Shown here: positions 1-4,624 of the stretch, in pieces | Numbering within the stretch: position 1 is the stretch's first letter | Layout of the letters: each line of letters begins with the position of its first letter | DNA from: Desulfonema limicola | GTDB lineage: Bacteria > Desulfobacterota > Desulfobacteria > Desulfobacterales > DYRC01 | Direction: 5' to 3' | DNA: 5,791 nt | Assembly (NCBI GenBank): GCA_020718925.1 | Contig: DYRC01000262.1 | Span: 1-5,791 of the forward strand | Notes under the pieces: generated by a model | Told to the model about the DNA's origin: nothing | What the model saw: only the letters and a program-made list of their open reading frames with translations | Databases searched by the model: none | Made by a program: the position numbers and the translations under genes

Positions 1-2
1 GC

Positions 3-332
3 GATTACCGCATTGTGATTCAGGGCATGAAAGAGGAAACCTGTCTGCTTTCGGTGAAGGATGCTCAAGGAAATCTGAATGAAATTCAGATGGATACTGC
101 GCTGTATCAGGTATTTGCCACAAGCCCGGCTTTGGAAACGCCGACAGCTTCAGCGAATTATGATTTCAACGGCGACGGCGTTACGGACAACACAGATGTC
201 GAAATGCTGGTGAAACATTGGAACTCATGCAGAGGACAGCAGAAATATGATGCGTTCTTTGATGTGAATGATGACGGATGTATCACGGTGTCCGATATTA
301 TGACGGTTCTGAATGCCAAGACGGTGAAATAA
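3..332 (+). CDS. C-terminal part of a dockerin/EF-hand-repeat protein (5' end outside window)
   Basis: The frame is open to the left edge, so this is the tail of a longer protein; a GTG at 15 is in frame but nothing supports it as the true start. The last ~57 residues hold two calcium-loop repeats of the dockerin type I / EF-hand pattern: DFNGDG...D and DVNDDG...D, each with acidic or Asn residues at loop positions 1, 3 and 5 and a Gly at position 6. Each loop is followed by a short hydrophobic helix (VEMLV, IMTVL). Dockerin-like pairs commonly end large secreted or surface proteins and mediate Ca-dependent binding to cohesin domains, so an extracellular protein is likely, but the catalytic or adhesive part is not visible. 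The segment before the repeats (about residues 1-47 from the GTG) is not recognisable. It is unrelated to the TA modules downstream and is separated from them by hairpins and repeats. Confidence 0.8.
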   Translation, partial: DYRIVIQGMKEETCLLSVKDAQGNLNEIQMDTALYQVFATSPALETPTASANYDFNGDGVTDNTDVEMLVKHWNSCRGQQKYDAFFDVNDDGCITVSDIMTVLNAKTVK

Positions 333-354
333 CTCACCTCACCCCTATACCCCC

Positions 355-377
355 CTCTTCTCCGAAACGGAGAGGGG
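355..377 (+). repeat. Hairpin with C-rich arm (repeat-like palindrome)
   Basis: The arms 355-364 and 368-377 pair over 10 bp, including two G-U pairs, around an AAA loop. No T-tract follows, so it is not a classical terminator alone. The CCCCTCT...AGAGGGG pattern resembles short palindromic repeats scattered in intergenic DNA of many large bacterial genomes. It lies 22 nt after the dockerin-protein stop codon. Confidence 0.5.
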
Positions 378-387
378 AGTAAATCCT

Positions 388-420
388 AAGCCCGTGAGGT
401 TCATACCTTGCGGGCTTTCT
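388..420 (+). terminator. Probable Rho-independent terminator of the dockerin gene
   Basis: Arms 388-399 (AAGCCCGTGAGG) and 406-417 (CCTTGCGGGCTT) form a 12-bp stem when two G-U pairs are allowed. The loop is 6 nt (TTCATA) and a short, weak T-rich run (TCTGTT) follows. It is placed 55 nt after the stop of the only gene that could use it. The weak T-tract keeps confidence moderate. Confidence 0.6.
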
Positions 421-531
421 GTTGACATCAACGCCGTATATGATAAAGTTGTATCAATGAAAATTATCATAGCGGGAATGACCGCCTTCCTTGTCAAATT
501 AATCAGCAATTTACGGGACACAAACCAACCC
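418..531. other. Intergenic stretch with no recognisable feature
   Basis: I see no credible gene here. An open frame runs through 394-597, but its GTG start sits inside the terminator hairpin, it has no ribosome binding site, and its last third is translated repeat DNA. A TTGACA at 422-427 has no -10 box at a suitable distance. Confidence 0.4.
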
Positions 532-583
532 CGCAGGGCTTTTCGGAAACAGTTCGGCGTTTATCGCTCGGTTAAGGCGAATC
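532..583 (+). repeat. 52-bp direct repeat, copy 1 (partner at 3441-3492)
   Basis: This segment matches 3441-3492 at 50 of 52 positions by hand alignment; the differences are at the third base and in AGTTCGG versus AGTGCGG. At 3441 the same sequence is joined directly to the large palindromic element. Here it is followed by the GTGTTAAG array instead, so this copy looks like the left flank of an element whose centre has been replaced. Confidence 0.85.
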
Positions 584-590
584 GGAAAGA

Positions 591-672
591 GTGTTAAGTG
601 TCAGGTGTTAAGTGTCAGGTGTTAAGTGTTAAGAAAAAAAGACATAACACTTAACACATTTACACTTAACAC
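591..672 (+). repeat. GTGTTAAGTGTCAG mini-repeats and inverted copies
   Basis: Two exact 14-nt units (591-604, 605-618) and a third variant (619-633) stand in tandem. The inverse sequence, AACACTTAACAC, follows at 646-657, and a second inverse copy (ACACTTAACAC) at 662-672. The arms 619-630 and 646-657 pair perfectly over 12 bp around a loop containing seven A residues, so the transcript can form a strong hairpin. It separates the dockerin gene from the first TA module and could act as a transcriptional barrier or attenuator; no function is shown by the sequence. Confidence 0.85.
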
Positions 673-680
673 TTTATAAA
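651..680 (+). promoter_or_regulatory. Possible sigma70-type promoter of the first TA module
   Basis: TTAACA (651-656) and TATAAA (675-680) are separated by 18 bp, an acceptable though imperfect -35/-10 pair about 50 nt upstream of the first module's start codon. The boxes overlap the inverted GTGTTAAG repeats and the start of the partial element tail, so the match may be fortuitous. Confidence 0.3.
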
Positions 681-705
681 ATCCTGAGAATCTTGATTCG
701 GACAA
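675..705 (+). repeat. Dispersed palindromic element, right-end tail only (copy A)
   Basis: This short stretch matches the right arm of the intergenic element that separates the other modules (ATAAAATCCTGA...TTCGGACAA). The rest of the element is absent here. It occupies the same position as in the other cassettes, just before the leader and Shine-Dalgarno of a TA module. Confidence 0.8.
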
Positions 706-710
706 TAAAA

Positions 711-718
711 AGGGAGGT
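711..718 (+). promoter_or_regulatory. Ribosome binding site with long spacing
   Basis: AGGGAGGT is a strong Shine-Dalgarno match but ends 12 nt before the ATG at 731, longer than the other modules here (5-9 nt). The only closer in-frame alternative is an ATT at 719, so 731 is kept as the start. The spacing may mean low expression of this antitoxin. Confidence 0.6.
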
Positions 719-730
719 ATTGATAAAAAT

Positions 731-961
731 ATGAATCAGAGGCGTTATAAAGTGCCGATCAGCATTGTCCCTTTGGAAGATGGCAGTTATATGGCTCATT
801 GTGAGTTATTGCGGGCTACGGTTACGGGAGATACGTCTGCCGAAGCGGTTAAAAATCTCCATGAAGCCATTAAAGAATTGGTCTCTGAATTCGGTGAAGC
901 AGCGGTATTTCAGGACATTGACGCCAATACCGATGTTCAGGTGTTTGAGTATGCCGCATGA
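731..961 (+). CDS. HicB-like antitoxin (divergent, short form)
   Basis: This 76-residue protein has the HicB N-terminal fold pattern: a first strand (RYKVPISIVP), a turn (LEDGSY), a second strand (MAHCELLRATVTGDT), and a helix with the family signature TSAEAVKNLHEAI at about residues 35-47. HicB proteins mask HicA mRNA endonucleases and repress their own operon. The usual LPGC turn is replaced by LLRAT, and no DNA-binding HTH or RHH domain follows, only an acidic tail (FQDIDANTDVQVFEYAA). It may therefore neutralise its partner without strong autoregulation, which is inference. Its stop overlaps the start of the next gene (ATGA), implying translational coupling. Family assignment is from motif pattern only. 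Confidence 0.65.
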   Translation: MNQRRYKVPISIVPLEDGSYMAHCELLRATVTGDTSAEAVKNLHEAIKELVSEFGEAAVFQDIDANTDVQVFEYAA

Positions 962-1200
962 ATAAATTTCCCGAACTGAACAGGAATGAATTTGAGCGAT
1001 TTTTGGAGAGATTCAGCATTTCGGGAACGCTCAGATTCCGCAATAACAAATGGATCGGACTTAACCGTGAGAGAAAACCTTTTACGGTTCATATAAAACA
1101 CGGCAATACAAGAAAATACTCGCCGGTCTTGGTTGAAGCTGTTGCCAACGATTTGAAAGTAACAGCAGATGAGTTCATAAAATGGTATGAAGCGTTGTAA
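958..1200 (+). CDS. HicA-like protein lacking the usual catalytic histidine
   Basis: This 80-residue protein overlaps the upstream HicB-like gene by 4 nt (ATGA), the arrangement of a TA toxin. Its order matches the HicA dsRBD-like fold: an N-terminal helix (NEFERFLERF), strands (SGTLRFRNNKWIGL, PFTVHIKH), a Lys/Arg turn, and a C-terminal helix ending in KVTADEFIKWYEAL, close to the LTVEEF ending of canonical HicA at 2365. Canonical HicA carries a GSHH-type motif on the second strand whose His is needed for RNA cleavage. Here that position reads RNNKWIGL, and the only histidines are H45 and H48 on the next strand. It could be an RNase with a shifted active site, a non-cleaving RNA binder or a decayed toxin. 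The gene itself is intact, with a TAA stop abutting the intergenic element. Confidence 0.55.
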   Translation: MNKFPELNRNEFERFLERFSISGTLRFRNNKWIGLNRERKPFTVHIKHGNTRKYSPVLVEAVANDLKVTADEFIKWYEAL

Positions 1201-1337
1201 GAATCAGGATGTAAGGATTTGACTGTCTGAACCATGATTCACAGGATTGAAAGATTACCGGGATTTTCATAATCAGCGAGTCATCAGCGTAATCAATGGT
1301 CAATCTTGGTAATCATAAAATCCTGAAAATCTTGGTT
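1198..1337 (+). repeat. Dispersed palindromic element, copy B
   Basis: This is a near-complete copy. It has a left lead-in (GAATCAGGAT), a left arm from 1224, the central ATCAGCG direct repeats, and a right arm ending at TTGGTT (1337). The usual CGGACAAAAATG leader is replaced by GAGAGGAGG, which carries the ribosome binding site of the next gene. The element starts at the TAA stop of the HicA-like gene. Confidence 0.9.
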
Positions 1338-1340
1338 GAG

Positions 1341-1346
1341 AGGAGG
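1341..1346 (+). promoter_or_regulatory. Ribosome binding site fixing the UPF0175 start
   Basis: AGGAGG lies 9 nt before the ATG at 1356. An in-frame start at 1296 lies inside the intergenic element and has no such site, so 1356 is the preferred start. Confidence 0.8.
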
Positions 1347-1355
1347 AAACTTTTT

Positions 1356-1583
1356 ATGCAGACGTTACAAATCGTGTTGCCTGATTTTTTGGATACGGAC
1401 AACAGAGAAATAAGTTTCATTCTGGCTTCCAAGCTGTATGAAACAGGCAGATTGTCTATGGGGCAGGCAGCGGAAGTTGCCGGTGTATCCAAGCGGACAT
1501 TTATGGAATTGGCGGGTAATTACGGAGTTTCGATATTCAATTATCCGGCTGAAGACATAGAAACGGATTTTAAGAATGCCTGA
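1356..1583 (+). CDS. UPF0175 family antitoxin
   Basis: This 75-residue protein begins MQTLQIVLPDFL, an N-terminal strand typical of UPF0175. A small helix-turn-helix follows at about residues 33-52 (LSMGQAAEVAGVSKRTFMEL), then the family's tail motif YGVSIFNYPAEDIETDF. UPF0175 proteins are predicted antitoxins, probably DNA-binding, and are very often encoded directly upstream of DUF3368/PIN-like proteins, as here. The start was chosen for the strong AGGAGG upstream. The gene overlaps the toxin gene by 8 nt, suggesting translational coupling. The helix-turn-helix suggests it represses its own operon, which is family-based inference. Confidence 0.85.
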   Translation: MQTLQIVLPDFLDTDNREISFILASKLYETGRLSMGQAAEVAGVSKRTFMELAGNYGVSIFNYPAEDIETDFKNA

Positions 1584-2031
1584 TGTTATTTCAAATTCGA
1601 GTTGCCTGATTGCTTTGGATAACATCGGAATGTTATCCATTCTCAAAGAACTCTATGGAAAGATTTTCATTTCCGAAGAAGTTTTCGGAGAATTCGGCAA
1701 ACCTGTTGAAAACTGGGTTGAAGTAAAGCAGGTCAGGGATCAGAATTATGTTAAGATACTGAATAATTTTATTGATTTGGGAGAATCGGGAACGATTGCT
1801 CTGTCTTTTGAATTTAAAGACGGTCTGATGATTCTGGATGATTTGAAAGCAAGAAAGGTAGCAAAGAAGTTGAAATTGAATTTTACCGGATTATTCGGTG
1901 TTATCCTGAAGGCTAAACAAAAAAGAATTATCGGTTCGGTGCGGGATGTTCTCAGAAAACTCAAATCTGTAAAATTCAGGATTTCCGAACAGATGGAAAA
2001 AGAAATTCTGAGATTGGCAGCAGAAGTCTGA
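1576..2031 (+). CDS. DUF3368 PIN-like toxin
   Basis: This 151-residue protein has DUF3368 features in order: N-terminal ISNSSCLIALDNIGML, then FISEEVFGEFG (about 31-41), GESGTIAL (69-76), ILDDLKARKVAKKL (86-99), and the C-terminal GLFGVILKAKQKRII. These correspond to the acidic patches of PIN-domain nucleases (E39, E70, D88/D89). The first acidic position is Asn (N7), but SNTSPLI-type starts are common in this family, so this alone does not argue for inactivity. The likely role is RNA cleavage as the toxin partner of the UPF0175 protein. The stop TGA is formed by the GTCTGAAC sequence at the left edge of the next intergenic element. Confidence 0.82.
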   Translation: MPDVISNSSCLIALDNIGMLSILKELYGKIFISEEVFGEFGKPVENWVEVKQVRDQNYVKILNNFIDLGESGTIALSFEFKDGLMILDDLKARKVAKKLKLNFTGLFGVILKAKQKRIIGSVRDVLRKLKSVKFRISEQMEKEILRLAAEV

Positions 2032-2140
2032 ACTATGATTCACAGGATTAAAAGATTACCGGGATTTTCATAATCAATGGTTAATCTTGGTAATCATAAA
2101 ATCCTGAAAATCTTGGTTCGGACAAAAATGAGAGTGGGGA
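2026..2140 (+). repeat. Dispersed palindromic element, copy C (central deletion)
   Basis: This copy lacks the lead-in and begins at GTCTGAAC, which supplies the DUF3368 stop codon. Both arms are present. The centre lacks about 20 nt compared with 3441-3649; the missing part is bounded by AATCA direct repeats, consistent with slippage. It ends with the conserved CGGACAAAAATG leader. Confidence 0.9.
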
Positions 2141-2158
2141 AGGCGGTAGGAGTAACAA

Positions 2159-2368
2159 ATGAAATATCGTGTTTTGATTGAACAAGATGAAGACGGAATG
2201 TTTGTTGCCGAAGTTCCTGTGCTGCCCGGATGTATATCTCAGGGAAATACCCGGAAAGAAGCATTGAATAATATTCGGGAAGCTATTTCGGTTTATCTGG
2301 AAAGCCTGAAAGCACATAATGACGCTGTTCCGCCGCCGATTTATGAAGAAATGGTAGAGGTGGCATGA
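2159..2368 (+). CDS. hicB: HicB family antitoxin
   Basis: This 69-residue protein matches the short form of HicB: MKYRVLIEQDEDGMFVAEVP, then the signature VLPGCISQGNTRKEALNNIREAI (about 21-43), and a C-terminal VPPPIYEEMVEV segment typical of HicB proteins lacking a separate DNA-binding domain. It should bind and block the HicA toxin encoded next. TAGGAG lies 6 nt before the ATG. Its stop codon overlaps the hicA start (ATGA). The antitoxin-first order is reversed relative to E. coli hicAB but common elsewhere. Confidence 0.93.
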   Translation: MKYRVLIEQDEDGMFVAEVPVLPGCISQGNTRKEALNNIREAISVYLESLKAHNDAVPPPIYEEMVEVA

Positions 2369-2589
2369 GTATTTTGCCTCGTATTTCAGGTCGTGAGGTA
2401 GTCGCTGCTCTTTTCAGAATCGGCTATGAAAAAGACCGTCAGAAAGGAAGTCATATTGTGCTGCGTCAGGCAGAGTATCCGCATCGGCGGATTGTGGTTC
2501 CGGATCATCGTGAAGTGTCAAAGGGAACATTGCGGGCGATTATCCGTGAAGTCGGTTTGACAGTTGAGGAGTTCACAGACCTTTTGTAA
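2365..2589 (+). CDS. hicA: HicA family mRNA interferase toxin
   Basis: This 74-residue protein has the full HicA pattern: helix SGREVVAALFRIGYEKDRQ, the KGSHIVLR motif with the catalytic His at about residue 30, strand RRIVVPDH, then VSKGTLRAIIREVGLTVEEF. HicA is a ribosome-independent mRNA endonuclease with a dsRBD-like fold, and all expected parts are present, so it is probably active. It is the only fully canonical HicBA pair in the window. The stop TAA is the start of TAAGCCGAATCAGG, the left lead-in of the next intergenic element. Confidence 0.95.
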   Translation: MSILPRISGREVVAALFRIGYEKDRQKGSHIVLRQAEYPHRRIVVPDHREVSKGTLRAIIREVGLTVEEFTDLL

Positions 2590-2754
2590 GCCGAATCAGG
2601 ATTTGGGGATTTGACTGTCTGAACATGATTCACAGGATTAAAAGATTACCGGGATTTTCATAATCAGCGTGTCATCAGCGTAATCAACGGTTAATCTCGG
2701 TAATCATAAAATCCTGAAAATTTTGGTTCGGACAAAAATGGGAGCGGGGAAAAA
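2587..2754 (+). repeat. Dispersed palindromic element, copy D
   Basis: This full-length copy starts at the hicA stop codon and has both arms (left from 2614, right ending about 2735) plus the leader GACAAAAATGGGAGCGGGGA. A one-base deletion (GAACATG for GAACCATG) is visible in the left arm. Inner pairs 2633-2639/2710-2716 and 2644-2650/2699-2705 are perfectly complementary. Confidence 0.92.
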
Positions 2755-2771
2755 GCAAAGCAGCTTCCATG

Positions 2772-2778
2772 AAAGGAG
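2772..2778 (+). promoter_or_regulatory. Ribosome binding site deciding the start of the fourth antitoxin
   Basis: AAAGGAG lies 5 nt before ATG 2784 and 8 nt before ATG 2787. It is downstream of the in-frame ATG at 2769, ruling that longer start out. Either 2784 or 2787 is possible. Confidence 0.75.
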
Positions 2779-2783
2779 CAGGT

Positions 2784-3035
2784 ATGATGAGAGCGCATAT
2801 TTCAGTGATAGAGGAAATGCCTTTTTTTGAAACATTCCTCGACAAAAACAAAGCGGTCGTGAACATAAACGCTTTTGAAAAGTGGCTTTCCGATTTCCGA
2901 CGGACTTCAAAGATTGAATCTTTATCTATCTGTGATAATTCTGAAAAAGAATGGAAGGCTTTGGCTGAGGAAGTCGGATGTGCATGGAAAGGCAATAACA
3001 GTGCCGTAGAAGTGCTATCGGAGATGCGAAGATGA
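2784..3035 (+). CDS. Uncharacterised probable antitoxin of a VapC-type toxin
   Basis: This 83-residue protein is not a family I recognise. It has no visible AbrB, ribbon-helix-helix, Phd or HTH signature of the usual VapB antitoxins. Visible features are an acidic/hydrophobic N-terminus (HISVIEEMPFFETFLDKNK), a Trp-containing helix (FEKWLSDFRR), a middle segment (KIESLSICDNSEKEWKALAEEVG), and a C-terminal basic helix (VEVLSEMRR). Its stop overlaps the PIN toxin start by 4 nt (ATGA), and the module occupies the same cassette position as the other TA pairs, so the antitoxin role is inferred from context. How it would bind DNA or the toxin is not evident. Confidence 0.6.
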   Translation: MMRAHISVIEEMPFFETFLDKNKAVVNINAFEKWLSDFRRTSKIESLSICDNSEKEWKALAEEVGCAWKGNNSAVEVLSEMRR

Positions 3036-3445
3036 TTTACACGATAGACGCCAGTGTTTTTGTTTCGGCAGCATTTTCAAAGGAAATACATCATCAGGAA
3101 AGTCTCAATTTTCTGAGTGCTGTCAGAAAACAGGAAGAAGATATTTTTTGTCCCACGCTGGTTTTGGCGGAATGCGCTTCTGCAATTGCGAGACAGACAG
3201 ATTCGCCCGTTTTGGCTGAAAGAACGGTTGCTCTTATCAGAAGTTTTCCGAGATTGATTTTGGTTTCTCTTGATCTTTTTCTTGCAGAAAGCGTTGTGCG
3301 GGTTGCGATTGATTACCGACTTCGCGGCGCTGATGCGGTTTATGCGGCAGTGGCGCAGAAATTCAATGCTGTTTTAATCACTTGGGATAAAGAGATGTAT
3401 GAGCGCAGTTCTTCGCTTGTAAAAACGATGATGCCTTTTCCGTAG
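3032..3445 (+). CDS. vapC: PIN-domain RNase toxin, VapC family
   Basis: This 137-residue protein has the complete PIN acidic set: D6 in YTIDASVFVSA, E47 in LVLAECASAIAR, D101 in RGADAVYAAVA, and D119 in LITWDKEMYERS. These coordinate Mg2+ for RNA cleavage in VapC toxins, and the length is typical, so it is probably active. It overlaps the upstream uncharacterised gene by 4 nt. The C-terminus ends MMPFP, with the TAG stop formed by CGTAGGGCTT at the start of the 52-bp repeat, so the last codons abut repeat DNA. Confidence 0.92.
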   Translation: MIYTIDASVFVSAAFSKEIHHQESLNFLSAVRKQEEDIFCPTLVLAECASAIARQTDSPVLAERTVALIRSFPRLILVSLDLFLAESVVRVAIDYRLRGADAVYAAVAQKFNAVLITWDKEMYERSSSLVKTMMPFP

Positions 3446-3649
3446 GGCTTTTCGGAAACAGTGCGGCGTTTATCGCTCGGTTAAGGCGAATCAGGATTTG
3501 GGGATTTGACTGTCTGAACCATGATTCACAGGATTAAAAGATTACCGGGATTTTCATAATCAGCGCGTCATCAGCGTAATCAATGGTCAATCTTGGTAAT
3601 TATAAAATCCTGAAAATCTTGGTTCGGACAAAAATGGGAGCGGGGAAAG
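3441..3649 (+). repeat. Dispersed palindromic element, copy E (longest, with 52-bp prefix)
   Basis: This is the most complete copy: the 52-bp prefix (3441-3492), a lead-in, left arm 3511-3552, a 36-nt centre with two ATCAGCG repeats, right arm 3589-3630, then the leader CAAAAATGGGAGCGGGGAAAG. By hand count the arms pair at 32 of 42 positions by Watson-Crick, and 4 further positions can form G-U pairs in RNA. It begins inside the last codons of vapC and ends just before the Shine-Dalgarno of the HNH module. Confidence 0.93.
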
Positions 3650-3667
3650 AATCAAAGGAGAATAAAG

Positions 3668-4033
3668 ATGTTATCATCTGTCCAAATTAACATTCCTTAT
3701 GAGTTGGCGGCAAGGCTGGGTCAGATGGAATTTCAGATTCCGAAAATTATCGAATTGGGATTGCGGGAACTGAGTGCTGCCGGGCAGGTCGGCTACAAAG
3801 GCTGCGCCGATATTTTTGAATTTTTAGCCGATCTGCCCGAACCGGAAAAAATAGTCAAACTGCGCCCATCTGAATATTTGCAGAATCGGATCAGCCTGCT
3901 CCTTGAAAAGAACCGTACCCAGGGGCTGACGGAAATTGAAGAACAGGAGTGGGGACAGTATCAGTATTTGGAACATCTGGTGCGTATTGCGAAAGCCAAA
4001 GCCTTTTTGAAACTCAAAAGTCGTGAACATTGA
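3668..4033 (+). CDS. Uncharacterised partner (probable antitoxin) of the HNH nuclease
   Basis: This 121-residue protein begins VQINIPYELAARLGQ, a strand-plus-helix start like the N-termini of small antitoxins such as UPF0175. A middle region (KGCADIFEFLADLPEPEKIVKLRPS, about 44-68) is followed by a charged helical C-terminal half (EYLQNRISLLLEKNR, then EIEEQEWGQYQYLEHLVRIAKAKAFLKLK). I recall similar LRPS...LLEKNR...EYLEHLVRIAKAKA proteins next to HNH nucleases in Cyanobacteria, without an assigned function. AAAGGAG lies 7 nt before the ATG. The TGA stop directly abuts the HNH start with no spacer, implying coupled translation. An immunity or antitoxin role is inferred from gene order and cassette position. 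Confidence 0.6.
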   Translation: MLSSVQINIPYELAARLGQMEFQIPKIIELGLRELSAAGQVGYKGCADIFEFLADLPEPEKIVKLRPSEYLQNRISLLLEKNRTQGLTEIEEQEWGQYQYLEHLVRIAKAKAFLKLKSREH

Positions 4034-4471
4034 ATGGGAACTTATATTTCTGCTTCATTGAGGCGCATGGTTTATGAACGAGCCGTTGGCTGTTGCGAAT
4101 ATTGCCTGATTCCCGAAGCTGCTGTTTTGGCGGCGCACGAAATTGACCATATTATTGCCCAGAAACATGGCGGGCTGACTGAAACGGATAATCTTGCGCT
4201 TTCATGTGCGATCTGTAACAAATACAAAGGCAGTGATTTGGCTTCGTTAGACCCGGTTACAGGAGAGATAGTTGCTTTGTATAACCCTCGTAAAGAAGGG
4301 TGGTCGGATCATTTTCAACTGAACGATGGTTTTCTGATACCGCTGACGCCGACAGGAAGGGTTACTGAGCGTTTATTACAACTTAATAATCCTTATCGTG
4401 TCAGGGAACGGAATCTGCTGATTTTAAGCGGAATGTTATCTGAGCCGAATCAGGATGTAAGGACTTTATAG
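4034..4471 (+). CDS. HNH endonuclease domain protein
   Basis: This 145-residue protein has a clear HNH/beta-beta-alpha-metal core: zinc ligands C21-x-x-C24 (CCEYC), catalytic segment HEIDHIIAQKHGG (D38, H39), N53 in TDNLALSC, and the second Cys pair C58-x-x-C61 in SCAICNKYKGSDL. The C-terminal part includes DPVTGEIVALYNPRKEGWSDHF and TPTGRVTERLLQLN, a conserved extension in stand-alone HNH proteins of this type. It probably cleaves DNA, which would make the preceding gene its immunity or antitoxin partner (inference). The last residues, about SEPNQDVRTL, are encoded by the left lead-in of the next intergenic element, so the true gene end has probably been replaced by element sequence. Confidence 0.88.
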   Translation: MGTYISASLRRMVYERAVGCCEYCLIPEAAVLAAHEIDHIIAQKHGGLTETDNLALSCAICNKYKGSDLASLDPVTGEIVALYNPRKEGWSDHFQLNDGFLIPLTPTGRVTERLLQLNNPYRVRERNLLILSGMLSEPNQDVRTL

Positions 4472-4608
4472 GGATTTGACTGTCTGAACCATGATTCACA
4501 AGATTAAAAGATTACCGGGATTTCCATAATCAGCGTGATCAACGGTTAATCTTGGTAATCATAAAATCCTGAAAATCTTGGTTCGGACAAAAATGAGAGC
4601 GGGGAAAG
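4442..4608 (+). repeat. Dispersed palindromic element, copy F
   Basis: This copy has a lead-in (GAGCCGAATCAGGATGTAAGG) that codes for the HNH C-terminus, an extra ACTTTATAGGG piece, both arms, a centre about 11 nt shorter than copy D, and the leader ACAAAAATGAGAGCGGGGAAAG. One arm base differs (CAAGATT for CAGGATT), weakening the palindrome slightly. Confidence 0.92.
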
Positions 4609-4624
4609 ACGGAAGGAGTAAAAG

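Noticed and set aside
394..597. Open frame of 67 codons on the + strand
   Set aside because: Its GTG start lies in the terminator hairpin, there is no ribosome binding site, and the last part translates the 52-bp repeat. No family resemblance.
1296..1355. N-terminal extension of the UPF0175 gene
   Set aside because: It is translated intergenic element; the strong AGGAGG at 1341-1346 points to ATG 1356.
3506..3534. TTGACT in the element as a -35 promoter box
   Set aside because: No acceptable -10 hexamer lies 16-18 nt downstream (CAGGAT or AGGATT only).
3634..3690. Leader ATGGGAGCGGGG as a small upstream ORF
   Set aside because: It has no Shine-Dalgarno, the frame is not preserved between copies, and the product differs in each module.
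1365..4030. Several minus-strand open frames of 68-103 codons
   Set aside because: All overlie well-supported + strand genes or element copies and show no family motifs or ribosome binding sites.
1198..4608. Integron attC sites between the modules
   Set aside because: The cassette-like order and palindromic spacers are suggestive, but I find no paired RYYYAAC/GTTRRRY core boxes at the two ends of the palindrome; an isolated GTTAAGC near 5135 has no partner. No integrase is in the window.
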